Source: Clostridia bacterium UC5.1-1D10 (GTDB lineage: Bacteria > Bacillota > Clostridia > Lachnospirales > Anaerotignaceae). Taken from it: a DNA stretch of 64,000 bases. This document shows positions 48,603 to 57,819 of the stretch, piece after piece (the stretch's first letter is position 1; the number at the start of each line of letters is the position of its first letter). The notes beneath the pieces are model-generated. The model saw nothing but the letters and a program-made list of their open reading frames with translations. It had not been told where the DNA came from and did not search any database. The position numbers and the translations under genes were made by a program. Where the stretch lies: contig BBZU01000001.1 in assembly GCA_001304995.1 (NCBI GenBank), positions 186,001 through 250,000 on the forward strand, given 5' to 3'.

Positions 48603-49583
48603 ATGGAGGATACATACGGGAAAATCTTGTGGGAGGGCTACGGGCTGAAGTATTACGGCGGTACCCGTACCCGCACGGGGCTGATTTGCAAAACAGATGT
48701 GGGATTGAGAGAACTGAAGAAGGCTCGGAGCCGCCGGGAAGACCTGCTTTTTGCCCATGAGGTGAAAACCTGCCTCTACCGCAACGGCTTTTCTGCCCTT
48801 TCTCTTTTTTATACAGCACAGGACGGACAGCCTTTTTTTGCTTGGGACGGCAATCTTTATCTGCTGGAAAACCCCATGCCCACCAAAGGTCTGGAGGAAG
48901 ATAAGGCGGAGGATTTTGTAGCTGGTGCGGCTCTCATGGGGCAGATGCATGGGGCGGCGGCAGGCTTTCCGGCACAGGAAGGGCAGGAGGAACGTCCAGC
49001 TTTGTGGCAGCGGCGGTATCGGGAGTTTGTGAAGATCCGCAGACACATGGAGCGGCAGGGGAAGTATTCCCCCTTGGATTTGCTGGTCATGCGCCATTAT
49101 GGCACTTTTGCGCCTCGGGCACAGGAAGCCCTGAAAGCCTTGGACGATGGCGGCTATGGTGACATTGCCCATGGGCAGAAGCAGGCAGGGACTTTTTGCC
49201 ACAACCAGTTCAAAGGCAGCAATCTATGCCGGAAAGAGGACGGCAGTCTTTGGGTAGGGGGCTTTGAACAATGCACCGGAGATATTTTCGCTGTGGATTT
49301 GGCGGCGTATTTGAGACGGTTCTGGCGGAAAGTGCCCGATGAGCGGGAAAAGCTGGAAGAAGTGCTGGCAGCTTACGAAGGGGAACGTCCCATGACAGAG
49401 GCAGAACGGAAGCTTTTGGTACCATTGACAGCCTTTCCGGAAAAATTTCTGCGGTTGGTGCATGAATCCTACAACCGCCGGAGAGTCTGCGTTTCCCCTG
49501 CCATGGAGGAGCGTCTGGCGGATGCGGCGGCGGAAGAAAGTCAAATGGGCGATCTTTCACAAGCCTTGGAAAGGCTTTTTTGA
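48603..49583 (+). CDS. CotS-family spore coat kinase-like protein
   Basis: A 326-residue protein with the choline-kinase-like fold of CotS/CotI/YsxE coat proteins. The N-terminal nucleotide lobe begins YGLKYYGGTRTRTGLICKTD. A helical region includes DFVAGAALMGQMHGAAAGFP. The catalytic-loop region is TFCHNQFKGSNLCRKEDGSL (H-N-x-x-x-x-N in place of HGDxxxxN). QCTGDIFAVDLAAYLRRFWR stands for the DFD/DxA motif. In Bacillus these proteins join the spore coat. The CHNQ replacement hints at weak or no kinase activity. GGGGGAAGG before the ATG. Confidence 0.8.
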   Translation: MEDTYGKILWEGYGLKYYGGTRTRTGLICKTDVGLRELKKARSRREDLLFAHEVKTCLYRNGFSALSLFYTAQDGQPFFAWDGNLYLLENPMPTKGLEEDKAEDFVAGAALMGQMHGAAAGFPAQEGQEERPALWQRRYREFVKIRRHMERQGKYSPLDLLVMRHYGTFAPRAQEALKALDDGGYGDIAHGQKQAGTFCHNQFKGSNLCRKEDGSLWVGGFEQCTGDIFAVDLAAYLRRFWRKVPDEREKLEEVLAAYEGERPMTEAERKLLVPLTAFPEKFLRLVHESYNRRRVCVSPAMEERLADAAAEESQMGDLSQALERLF

Positions 49584-49803
49584 AAATTGTTGGAAAAAGG
49601 GGTGTAAGGCAAGGGGGTTTTCAAGAAAATGCATCTGAAAATACTGTAAAAATGAGAAAACCATAAAAATTTCGGTGTTCTTTGTTTTCTTATGAAGAAA
49701 CCCCTAGCTTTGCGCCATGAATTTCTCTTGCAACTTCGGGAAGAAACGTATAAAATGAGACTAAGACAGTCTGCAAATCATTCCCCGAAGGAGGAGAAAC
49801 GGT
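49584..49803. other. Intergenic region with repeat B fragment and promoter
   Basis: Contains the right-end fragment of repeat family B (TTCTTTGTTTTCTTATGAAG, 49676-49697). A promoter TTGCAA-N17-TAAAAT (49728-49756) drives the PEGA-domain gene. Confidence 0.5.
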
Positions 49804-51273
49804 ATGAAGGACTATCATTTTGAAAATGACGATAAAGAATTTGACACCACCATACGGTTGGATCATATAAATGAAAAAGTAAAAAGAACTGGAACAAAAT
49901 CAGACAGACGAGGACGACTTGGGGGACAAGGACGAGTTCCTCAAGGCCTTTGAATCAGAAAAATTTGAAGATCCACTGCCGGTGCAGCCGGCGGAGGAGC
50001 CTGTGACATTCGTCACAAGAGAACCCAGAAAACAGCCTGTCTATGACGGGGGAGAACCGCCCAGAGGGCCAAAAGACGAGGAACTCAAGGAGGACGAGCC
50101 TTTCTGGAACAAAAAGACCATTGGGCTTATCACCATTGCTGCCCTTGTGGTGCTGGGCATCTGCTTTGGCATCGTGAAAATGGTGTTTTTCTCCAATCCT
50201 TTGGACAAGGCGGCAGAAGCGGCACCCATGCTGGTGACGGATGTGCTGGATGGGGAAGAACTGCTGGTTTATGACATCAACGAGGCCAAGCAGAAAACGG
50301 TAAACCTGACGCCGGAAACGGTGGTCTATAACGAAGATGAGGTACAGATACAGCCGGACGTCATACAGATGGGCGATCTGCTCATGATACAGATGGATCA
50401 GGACGCGAATTTGCCGTGACCATTTCTTATGACGAAAGCATCAAAAAAGAGGAAATCACCGGGCTGAAAGCCGATACTTCCGTTAAGGAATTACAGGGGG
50501 AAGACCGCTCTTTTGCCTATGACAAAAAGACCATTTTCTACTACGATGGGGAGGAAATCCGCCCCGAGGATATCGAAAGCTGTGATGTGCTGGAAATCAG
50601 CGGCATCGGTGATGTGGTATGGTCTGTGAAAGTATTGGAATATCACGGTTATATTACTGTGGAAAATACCCAGAACATCAAAAACGGCACCTTTACATTG
50701 GATGAGGAAGAACCTGTGCCCCTCAGCGATGTGGAAAAAATCGCTGTGAAAGAAGGCGCTCATTCCATCACCATCAAAGGGGACAACATCGAAAGCCGCA
50801 CAGACAGTGTGCTGGTACAGGCAGGAGAAACGACGGTTTACGACTTGTCCAAAGCTCAGCAGAAAATGGGTGTGCTGGCAGTCAATGCCAATGTTTCCGA
50901 TTATAAGCTCTACATCAACGGCGCATTGGTGGACAGCGCCAAGCCTTCCGTACTGCCCTTTGGGGAATACGATGTGGTGATCCTGAAAAACGGCTATAAA
51001 GAATGGAGCCAGACTGTAACACTGAATCAGGATGCCGTCAGCGTTACCGCCCAGCTGGAGGCTGAAGAACAATTGGCAACGGTGATCGTCAACTGTAATG
51101 AAGCTGACGCCAATGTGTTCATCAACGGCGAGGAAAAAGGCACTGCGCCTTTGCAGGTGACACTGCCTTATGGCACTTATGAAGTGGAAGTGTTCAAAGA
51201 CGGCTTCACTTCTTATCACCAGACTGTGCAGATTGAGAGCAGTGTGGTACACATTTCCGCAACATTAGGTTAA
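49804..51273 (+). pseudogene. PEGA-domain membrane protein, two frameshifts
   Basis: Three frames join into one 489-residue protein. First MKDYHFENDDKEFDTTIRLD, then GDKDEFLKAFESEKFEDPLP with one membrane helix (TIGLITIAALVVLGICFGIV), then an external domain ending in two PEGA repeats: LYINGALVDSAKPSVLPFGE and VFINGEEKGTAPLQVTLPYG with YEVEVFKDGFTSYHQTVQIE. Breaks: one extra A at 49881-49885 and one missing base near 50403-50406. PEGA domains are surface beta-sandwiches; function unknown. Separate translation of the last 285 codons from a GTG at 50416 is possible but has no ribosome site. Confidence 0.75.
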
Positions 51274-51369
51274 ACCCTCTTTTTTGCGGCAGAGCATGCC
51301 GAAAACTGCCGCGGCAGGAGAGGATACAGCATAGACAAACAACGGCAAAGAACAAAGGGAGGAATCAAA

Positions 51370-53097
51370 TTGGATCACATGGAAAGATACCATCAGTGGC
51401 TGGCAGATCCTGCCATTGACGAAGCAACAAAAGAAGATTTGCGCAAGATTGCCGCAGACGAAAAGGAAATCAAAGAACGTTTTTACAAAGACCTGGAATT
51501 TGGTACAGGCGGTCTGCGTGGGATCATTGGGGCAGGCAGCAACCGTTTGAACCGTTACACCGTAGGCCGTGCCACACAGGGCTTGGCAAACTACATCCTG
51601 AAAGAAGGCACACAGGACAAAGGCGTAGCCATCGCTTATGACTCCCGCCATATGTCCCCCGAATTTGCTCAGATCGCTGGTTTGGTACTGGCAGGCAACG
51701 GCATCCGTGCTTATGTATACCCTTCTCTGCGTCCCACACCCATGCTGAGCTTTGCTGTACGGGAACTGGGCTGCACAGCTGGTATCGTTATCACAGCCAG
51801 CCATAACCCCCCCGAATACAACGGTTATAAAGTTTACTGGGCAGACGGCGCACAGGTTGTTGCACCCAGAGATAAAGACATCATCGCGGAAGTAAACGCA
51901 GTGGCAAGCTTCGGTGAAATCAAAGAAATGGCAATGGACGAAGCACAGGCAAAAGGTCTGTTCCAGTATATTTCTGAAGATGTGGACAACGCTTTTGACG
52001 CCAACGTGCTGGCACAGCGTCAGGCACCCGAAATCATCGAAGAAATGGCAGATCAGCTGAAAATCGTTTACACACCTATTCACGGCTCCGGTAACCTGCC
52101 CGTCCGCAGAGCACTGGAAAAAGCAGGTTTCCATCAGGTATATGTGGTAAAAGAACAGGAAATGCCTGACTCCGATTTCACAACTGTTGGTTATCCCAAC
52201 CCCGAAGACCCTAAGGTATTCGTGCTGGCACAGAAACTGGCAGAAGAAAAAGGCGCAGACATCATCGTTGGCACAGACCCTGACTGTGACCGTGTAGGCG
52301 CAATGGTTCGCAATGATAAAGGCGAATATGTGGTGCTTACAGGCAACATGACCGGCGCACTGCTGACAGAATACATCCTGTCTCAGAAGAAAGCAAAAGG
52401 CACACTGCCCGAAAACGGCGCAGTGATCAAAACCATCGTAAGTACAGAAATGATCCGCCCCATGTGTGAAGCTTACGGCGTGGAACTGATGGACGTGCTG
52501 ACAGGCTTCAAATTCATCGGTGAAAAAATCAAAGGCTTTGAAGAAACCGGCAGCCATTCCTATATCTTCGGTTTTGAAGAAAGCTACGGCTGTCTGGCAG
52601 GCACATATGCCAGAGATAAAGACGCTGTTGTGGCAACACTGCTCATCTGTGAAATGGCAGCTTACTACAAGAAACAGGGTATGACACTGTATGACGGTCT
52701 CATGGCACTGTATGAAAAATACGGTTACTACCGTGAAGGCGTAAAATCCCTGACCATGAAAGGTCTGGACGGCGTAGAAAAAATCCAGAAGATCATGGCT
52801 TCCTTCCGTGCGGAAACTCCCGCGGTATTTGCAGGCGTAGCTGTGGAATGGGCAAAGGATTATAAGACACAGGTATTCAAAAATCTGACAACAGGGGAAG
52901 AAATGGCAAGCCCTCTGCCTGTTTCCGACGTGGTTTACTACACACTGGCAGACGGTTCCTGGATCTGTGTACGTCCTTCCGGCACAGAACCCAAACTGAA
53001 ATTCTATATCGGCGTGAAAGGCGATTCCCTGGCAGACGCACAGGCGAAGATCGACGCCCTGGAAGCAGATATTGACGCAAAAGTAGCGGCAGTTTAA
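51370..53097 (+). CDS. Phospho-sugar mutase (phosphoglucomutase/phosphomannomutase)
   Basis: Interconverts hexose 1- and 6-phosphates through a phosphoserine. The 575-residue length fits the PgcA-type Firmicute phosphoglucomutase. FGTGGLRGIIGAGSNRLNRY opens it; the active site is GIVITASHNPPEYNGYKVYW; the metal loop is IIVGTDPDCDRVGAMV; the sugar loop is FGFEESYGCLAGTYARDKD; and the phosphate loop is CVRPSGTEPKLKFYIGV. A TTG start follows GGGAGGAATCAAA; ATG is three codons on. Supplies glucose-1-phosphate for glycolipids, wall polymers or glycogen. Confidence 0.95.
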   Translation: MDHMERYHQWLADPAIDEATKEDLRKIAADEKEIKERFYKDLEFGTGGLRGIIGAGSNRLNRYTVGRATQGLANYILKEGTQDKGVAIAYDSRHMSPEFAQIAGLVLAGNGIRAYVYPSLRPTPMLSFAVRELGCTAGIVITASHNPPEYNGYKVYWADGAQVVAPRDKDIIAEVNAVASFGEIKEMAMDEAQAKGLFQYISEDVDNAFDANVLAQRQAPEIIEEMADQLKIVYTPIHGSGNLPVRRALEKAGFHQVYVVKEQEMPDSDFTTVGYPNPEDPKVFVLAQKLAEEKGADIIVGTDPDCDRVGAMVRNDKGEYVVLTGNMTGALLTEYILSQKKAKGTLPENGAVIKTIVSTEMIRPMCEAYGVELMDVLTGFKFIGEKIKGFEETGSHSYIFGFEESYGCLAGTYARDKDAVVATLLICEMAAYYKKQGMTLYDGLMALYEKYGYYREGVKSLTMKGLDGVEKIQKIMASFRAETPAVFAGVAVEWAKDYKTQVFKNLTTGEEMASPLPVSDVVYYTLADGSWICVRPSGTEPKLKFYIGVKGDSLADAQAKIDALEADIDAKVAAV

Positions 53098-53109
53098 TTC
53101 AAAAAACGA

Positions 53110-53138
53110 AAACAGGCTCTTTTAGAGCCTGTTTTTTT
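53110..53138 (+). terminator. Terminator after the mutase gene
   Basis: AACAGGCTCT/AGAGCCTGTT stem with T7. Confidence 0.85.
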
Positions 53139-53153
53139 GCAGGAGGGGAAACG

Positions 53154-53897
53154 ATGGCTGATTTTGTGAATCTCACAGCGGAAAATCTGGAAACGGAGCA
53201 TCTTTGCTGCATCATTCGCACCAAAACGAAGCATCCCGGCGTGGAAGCGAAACGGAAATGGCTGGCGGAACGGCTGGAAGAGGGGCATATGTTTCGAAAA
53301 CTGGATGTGAAAGGAACGGTCTTTATAGAATATGCCCCTTTGGAGAAGGCATGGGTGCCTGTGGAAGGGGAGAATTATCTGTATCTCTACTGCCTGTGGG
53401 TGCTGGGAGAATATCGTGGCAAAGGCTATGCCAAGGAATTGCTGGAATATGCCATTAACGACGCTAAGGCAAAAGGAAAATCCGGTATTTGCATGTTGGG
53501 GGCAAAGAAGCAGAAAGCGTGGCTTTCCGACCAAGATTTTGCTAAGAAATATGGCTTTGAGTCTGTGGATACCACGGAAAGCGGCTATGAACTGCTGGCG
53601 CTTTCCTTTGACGGTACCTATCCCCGTTTTGGGGCGCAGGCAAAGGCGGAGAGAGTGGAAAGTCAGGATTTGACTATCTATTATGATATGCAGTGTCCTT
53701 TTGTCTGTCAGACTGTGGAGAAACTGCGGGAATACTGCGACGAAAACCAGATTCAAGCAGACTTTGTGGAAGTGGATACCTTGGAGAAGGCAAAACATCT
53801 GCCTTGTGTGTTCCAGAACTGGGCAGTGTTTTACAAAGGCAAATTTGAGACGGTGAATCTGCTGGATGTGAAGGCATTGCAGAAACTATTGAAATAA
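53154..53897 (+). CDS. GNAT acetyltransferase with C-terminal YoaP-like domain
   Basis: A 247-residue two-domain protein. Residues 1-150 are GNAT: YLYCLWVLGEYRGKGYAKEL with the RGxGYA acetyl-CoA loop and WLSDQDFAKKYGFESVDTTE. Residues about 165-247 match the YoaP domain, thioredoxin-like: DLTIYYDMQCPFVCQTVEKL, then FVEVDTLEKAKHLPCVFQNW and a closing FYKGKFETVNLLDV. CPFVC resembles a redox CxxxC pair. Acceptor substrate unknown. GGAGGGGAAACG before the ATG; in line with the mutase terminator upstream. Confidence 0.88.
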   Translation: MADFVNLTAENLETEHLCCIIRTKTKHPGVEAKRKWLAERLEEGHMFRKLDVKGTVFIEYAPLEKAWVPVEGENYLYLYCLWVLGEYRGKGYAKELLEYAINDAKAKGKSGICMLGAKKQKAWLSDQDFAKKYGFESVDTTESGYELLALSFDGTYPRFGAQAKAERVESQDLTIYYDMQCPFVCQTVEKLREYCDENQIQADFVEVDTLEKAKHLPCVFQNWAVFYKGKFETVNLLDVKALQKLLK

Positions 53898-53910
53898 AAG
53901 AAAAAAAGAA

Positions 53911-53949
53911 AGCCGAAATCCTTAGAAAAAGGGGTTTCGGCTTTTTTTA
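53911..53949. terminator. Bidirectional terminator
   Basis: AAAGCCGAAATCCTT/AAGGGGTTTCGGCTTT stem (G-U pairs) with A and T flanks. Confidence 0.8.
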
Positions 53950-53963
53950 TAGCTATGTAGTTT

Positions 53964-54626
53964 TTATGGGCTAATCCGGTAATGCCCCACAATGTCATGG
54001 CGTTTTTCCAGAATATCCTGTTCATAAGCGGACTGGAAGGGGTCATTGTGGTGGATGACATAGGGAATCCCCCTGTCGTTGCGCTGGTCAGACACCATGC
54101 CGATGTGATTAGAAAATATGACAATGTCGCCGCCCTGCCATTGGTCGATTTGGGAAATGTCTGTGGTCAGGGGGATGGCAGTATGGGCAAAGTATACTTT
54201 CAGATTGCGGACACGGCGGAAGTCGATGTTGGGATTGGGTTCGTCAATGTCATATTCCTCCGGATGGGCGGCAATGTCCTCCGCCACTAGCTCTTTCAGG
54301 TCATAGCCTGCGGATAACATGGCATTGGCAATGACGTCGGTACAGACACCATAGCCATCGTTAGGATAGCCTGTTTCGTAATACTTGCTTTTGTAGCGGG
54401 GCTGGGTGGCAATATAGGTGCGGGCGCCCTGCAAAAGGTCTGTCTGGTCGTCTATGCCGTCTGCGTCTTTGTCCGTTTGGCTGTGAAAATCGGGAATCTG
54501 AAAATCTGCATTTGTTTTGGCGTTGACGGGGTCACTGCTGGTGCCGAGGAAGTAAAAACGGCAGAAGAACAGGACACAAGCCAAAACCACGGCCAGTATC
54601 AGCAAGAAGATGGTTCTTTTTCTCAT
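53964..54626 (-). CDS. DUF1287 domain exported protein
   Basis: A 220-residue protein anchored by one N-terminal hydrophobic segment (about 6-26). The DUF1287 core: GARTYIATQPRYKSKYYETG, GYPNDGYGVCTDVIANAMLS (conserved C-T-D), PEEYDIDEPNPNIDFRRVRN, WQGGDIVIFSNHIGMVSDQR (GD and H) and YVIHHNDPFQ. C, H and D spacing resembles NlpC/P60-like cysteine hydrolases, so a cell-wall role is possible. Ribosome site AGGAGGG. Downstream terminator is shared with the GNAT gene. Confidence 0.82.
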   Translation of the reverse strand: MRKRTIFLLILAVVLACVLFFCRFYFLGTSSDPVNAKTNADFQIPDFHSQTDKDADGIDDQTDLLQGARTYIATQPRYKSKYYETGYPNDGYGVCTDVIANAMLSAGYDLKELVAEDIAAHPEEYDIDEPNPNIDFRRVRNLKVYFAHTAIPLTTDISQIDQWQGGDIVIFSNHIGMVSDQRNDRGIPYVIHHNDPFQSAYEQDILEKRHDIVGHYRISP

Positions 54627-54644
54627 GGAATCCCTCCTGAATGC

Positions 54645-54710
54645 AAAAACTGCCCGGGGGCAGAGCTGTTTTTTCTAATGACAGCGTGGTTCCCCGAGCA
54701 GTTATTTTTT
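54645..54710. terminator. Terminator of the alcohol dehydrogenase gene
   Basis: AACTGCCCGGGG.../...CCCCGAGCAGTT stem around an internal hairpin, flanked by A5 and T6. Confidence 0.7.
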
Positions 54711-55875
54711 AGCGGTATGCTTTTTTGTAAATAGCCAGACAGTCTTCAAAAGGCATGTCCGCAGGGTCTACCTGGAACAGACCTCCCATGGTGTCGTAAG
54801 CCATTTTGGTGTACATTTCCAGATCTTCTTCTTTGATGCCGTAATCGGACATTTTCAGGTCGTCTACATGGCAGGCAACTTTCAGATCGCGGAGGGCGTC
54901 TACGAAATCCATAGCTTTTGTTGCGTCTGTTTTGCCCAGTGCTTTTGCCATGGCAATCATGCGGTCGTCAACCACACCGCGTTCCGCCCAGTAGGTGTAG
55001 TATGCTTCGCAGAGCATAATCAGACCAGCGCCATGTTCCAGTTTGGGGTTTTTGCCGCTGAGAGGATGTTCCATGGCGTGTTCGGAAGTACATCCGCCGA
55101 TGCTTTCGCTCATGCCGGAAAGGGTATTTGCCAGTGCCACATCTTCTCTTGCTTCCTTATCGCTGCCGTTGTTCACTGCTTTGGCAAGGCTCTTGCCGAT
55201 CAGTTCAATGGCTTTGAGGGCGTAAAGGTCGTTGATGGGGTTGGTGTAGCGGTTGATGTAGCCTTCGGTGCTGTGGAACAGGGCGTCAAATCCCTGATAA
55301 GCTGTCAGTTTTTCCGGTACGCTCATCATTAGGTCAGGGTCTACGATGGACAGTACGGGGAATGTGCCGTCATAACCAAAACCGATTTTTTCGCCTTTGT
55401 CATTTGTCACAACAGCCCAAGGGTCTGCTTCTGTGCCGGTACCAGCTGTGGTGGTGATGGCAACGATGGGCAGAGGAGTTACAGGAACAGCTTTGCCGCC
55501 GCCGGTACCGCCGGAAACGTAGTCCCAGAACTGGCCTTCGTTTGTTGCCATAACGGCAATGGCTTTTGCGGAGTCGATGATGGAGCCGCCGCCCAGACCG
55601 ATAACGAAGTCACAGCCTTCTACTTTTGCCAGGGCCGCCCCTTCCATAACATGGTGTTCTGTGGGGTTGGGCTGGATCTTGTCAAAGATCACATGAGCTA
55701 CGCCTGCTTTGTCAAGCTGTTCTTCCAGTCGTGCCAGATAGCCATATTTCCGTACGGAAGTACCGCAGGAAATGACGATGAGGGCTTTTTTGCCGGGCAG
55801 TTTCTGTTTATGAAGTCTGTCCAGCTGACCGCTGCCAAACAGCACCCGGGAAGGGATATAATATTGAAATTTCAT
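54709..55875 (-). CDS. Iron-containing alcohol dehydrogenase
   Basis: A 388-residue group III alcohol dehydrogenase, close to butanol dehydrogenase/lactaldehyde reductase types. The NAD(P) site is FVIGLGGGSIIDSAKAIAVM with TTTAGTGTEADPWAVVT. The metal-binding part has GGCTSEHAMEHPLSGKNPKL and EHGAGLIML, supplying the histidines. Substrate unresolved. ATG follows GGAGGCAATCACTT; the longer open frame upstream lacks a ribosome site. Divergent from the second ECF sigma operon. Confidence 0.93.
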   Translation of the reverse strand: MKFQYYIPSRVLFGSGQLDRLHKQKLPGKKALIVISCGTSVRKYGYLARLEEQLDKAGVAHVIFDKIQPNPTEHHVMEGAALAKVEGCDFVIGLGGGSIIDSAKAIAVMATNEGQFWDYVSGGTGGGKAVPVTPLPIVAITTTAGTGTEADPWAVVTNDKGEKIGFGYDGTFPVLSIVDPDLMMSVPEKLTAYQGFDALFHSTEGYINRYTNPINDLYALKAIELIGKSLAKAVNNGSDKEAREDVALANTLSGMSESIGGCTSEHAMEHPLSGKNPKLEHGAGLIMLCEAYYTYWAERGVVDDRMIAMAKALGKTDATKAMDFVDALRDLKVACHVDDLKMSDYGIKEEDLEMYTKMAYDTMGGLFQVDPADMPFEDCLAIYKKAYR

Positions 55876-56003
55876 AAGTGATTGCCTCCTTTCAGATATG
55901 ACAAAAGTATACCACAGACGGACAAAAAAGAAAATCCGTGGCCATGGTTTTTCCCAGAAAAAATCGTACAAAATCCGCCTGTTTTGGTATACTGAAAAAA
56001 GAT

Positions 56004-56031
56004 GTAACCTTTTGGCGGCAAAATCGTTTTC
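56004..56031 (+). promoter_or_regulatory. Candidate ECF-type promoter of the second sigma operon
   Basis: GTAACCT, 14-bp spacer starting TTTGGC, then CGTTTTC, about 30 bp upstream of the sigma start. It shares AACYTTTTGGC and spacing with the motif at 2912-2939. Confidence 0.45.
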
Positions 56032-56060
56032 TAAGTAAAAGGGCAGGAAAGGAGGGGGCT

Positions 56061-56546
56061 ATGGAATCTGACGTATTGCGGGAATTGTATGAAAAATATC
56101 ACCAGAAAGCATATCTGTATGTCCTCTCTTTGTGCCGGGATAAGGAAACGGCGGAGGACATTGTCAGCGAGGGATTTGAGAAAGCCTTCCTGACGGTGGA
56201 AGGCTGCCCGGAGGGGTTTTTCTGGTGGCTCTTAAGGGTGTGCAGGAATCTCTGGCAGGATACTCTGCGGAAACAGAAGCGACAGGGGGGAGAAATGCCC
56301 GCGGAAATCCCTGTGCCCGAGGACGCCCTTTCCGGTGTGCTGCAAAAAGAGGAAAACCGGCGGCTTTATACGGCTATGAACCGCCTTTCTCCGGCAGACC
56401 GGGAACTTTTGATCTGGCATTATTTCGGGGAACTGTCCATCAGGCAGATGGCAGGACTCAGAGGCATTTCGGAAACGGCAGTGAAAACGGCACTGTTCCG
56501 CGCCAGAGCCAGACTGAAACAGAAATTAGGAGGTGAAAAGCCATGA
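56061..56546 (+). CDS. ECF RNA polymerase sigma factor
   Basis: A 161-residue ECF sigma factor. Region 2: YEKYHQKAYLYVLSLCRDKE, TAEDIVSEGFEKAFLTVEGC and WWLLRVCRNLWQDTLRKQKR. Region 4: RLSPADRELLIWHYFGELSI, RQMAGLRGISETAVKTALFR. GAAAGGAGGGGGCT before the ATG fixes the start over a longer open frame. The next gene begins four bases before its stop (ATGA overlap), so the two are translationally coupled. Confidence 0.92.
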   Translation: MESDVLRELYEKYHQKAYLYVLSLCRDKETAEDIVSEGFEKAFLTVEGCPEGFFWWLLRVCRNLWQDTLRKQKRQGGEMPAEIPVPEDALSGVLQKEENRRLYTAMNRLSPADRELLIWHYFGELSIRQMAGLRGISETAVKTALFRARARLKQKLGGEKP

Positions 56547-57682
56547 CATTTCGGGAACTTTTGGAGAAATACAAAAACCACACCGCAACACCGGAAGAGA
56601 GAAAACAGGTGGAGGCGGAACTGGAAAAATACAATGCCCTGACGGAATATCTGCTGGAACAGGATGTAGACATGGAAGGGGAAGATTTGGCTGGGCAGCA
56701 GGAGGAACTGCAAAAAATCGACCGCTCCATGAAAAAACGGGGACGGCGGATCATTGCCATTGCGGTGGTCATTGCCTGCGTGGTCATGGGGGCGCTGACG
56801 GCGTTCCAGCCTGCCATCAGTAAGGTTATTTGGTATGACCCAACGGAGCGGAGTATGCAGGAATTTGCTTATGATATTGATTGCCATATGGCGGTTTTGA
56901 CAGAATTGACTATGCCGGAAGTGCAGATGGAATCTGTTCTCCCAACGGAGCAGGGATGGGGCAAATATGATTTACAGATACAGCAGCGGGACTGGTCTAC
57001 GGGGGAATATACATGGCTGAACGGTACGGTCACCAGAGGAAAAATCGAACTCAATCACAATGCATACAAGTATAGCAGTATGAATGTTTTTTCCAGAGGA
57101 ACCAAGCCTTTTGTGGATGTGGATGGAGAACACAGTGTCATTACGCCATCTGCGGAGGCAAAAGCGGCATTGGCAGACTTGCCGGAATATATGCAAATGG
57201 AAGCCTATGTTTCTTTGGGGAAAGATTGGACCATGGAAGAACTGGAGAACTTTGCGGCACAGCAGGATGGATATCTGGGCTGGGTCGGTGTGCGGATTTC
57301 TCCTGAGGATCAGCAGCTTTTTCCTTTGATGGGGTTTGATGCCAGTGACAGTGGGTATGTTTTCAATAACGTGGATGAAGCCTATCCTTTTTACGAATTA
57401 TCCATGCATGAGGATGTGCCGTTGGCGGAAGCATGGGAGAAGCATTTCCTTGCTTTGCTTCAATACAGCATTGACCATCAGGATTTTTACGCAAGACTGA
57501 ATCAGTCTAACAACCATGGCAGCACCTGTCAGATGGTGCAGGAATATGTAACGGAAAACGGTGTGAAAACCTATGGATTTTTGTATTACGGTACACCGGC
57601 AGAAATGAGAAAACTGCTGGAAAATGAAGATGTGGAAGGAATTTATGTGACAGATTACCAGCTGCGGGTACCGGGGTTGTAA
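56543..57682 (+). CDS. Anti-sigma factor (sigma-factor regulator N/C domains)
   Basis: A 379-residue single-pass membrane protein. The cytoplasmic part (1-75: FRELLEKYKNHTATPEERKQ, VEAELEKYNALTEYLLEQD) should bind the sigma factor. The membrane helix is IIAIAVVIACVVMGALTAF; the rest is an extracytoplasmic domain including FSRGTKPFVDVDGEHSVITP and VRISPEDQQLFPLMGFDASD. This layout fits the Sigma_reg_N/Sigma_reg_C family. Start overlaps the sigma stop by four bases. Probably an envelope-stress switch; ligand unknown. Confidence 0.85.
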   Translation: MTFRELLEKYKNHTATPEERKQVEAELEKYNALTEYLLEQDVDMEGEDLAGQQEELQKIDRSMKKRGRRIIAIAVVIACVVMGALTAFQPAISKVIWYDPTERSMQEFAYDIDCHMAVLTELTMPEVQMESVLPTEQGWGKYDLQIQQRDWSTGEYTWLNGTVTRGKIELNHNAYKYSSMNVFSRGTKPFVDVDGEHSVITPSAEAKAALADLPEYMQMEAYVSLGKDWTMEELENFAAQQDGYLGWVGVRISPEDQQLFPLMGFDASDSGYVFNNVDEAYPFYELSMHEDVPLAEAWEKHFLALLQYSIDHQDFYARLNQSNNHGSTCQMVQEYVTENGVKTYGFLYYGTPAEMRKLLENEDVEGIYVTDYQLRVPGL

Positions 57683-57694
57683 GGAAAAGAAATC

Positions 57695-57723
57695 TTGCGG
57701 GAAGAATAGAATCGTGATAAAAT
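57695..57723 (+). promoter_or_regulatory. Promoter of antitoxin RNA 2
   Basis: TTGCGG, 17-bp spacer, TAAAAT, matching the promoter layout of locus 1. Confidence 0.5.
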
Positions 57724-57729
57724 AACCAT

Positions 57730-57819
57730 AAGAAAAAGGATTGCCGCTTTTCCCGAGGCGGTCAGTCCTGAAAATAGGTTTGTGACCGTCTAACTTGCAG
57801 GTTAGGCGGTCAGTTTTTA
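57730..57819 (+). ncRNA. Antisense antitoxin RNA, type I toxin locus 2
   Basis: About 90 nt, from AGGATTGCCGC through GAGGCGGTCAGTCCTG to terminator GACCGTCTAAC/GTTAGGCGGTC with TTTTTAT (57784-57819). Closely related to 13618-13709. Confidence 0.5.

Noticed and set aside
50416-51273. Independent gene for the C-terminal PEGA part
   Set aside because: The GTG has no ribosome site and the upstream frame aligns directly with it after a one-base repair, so it is better read as one broken gene.
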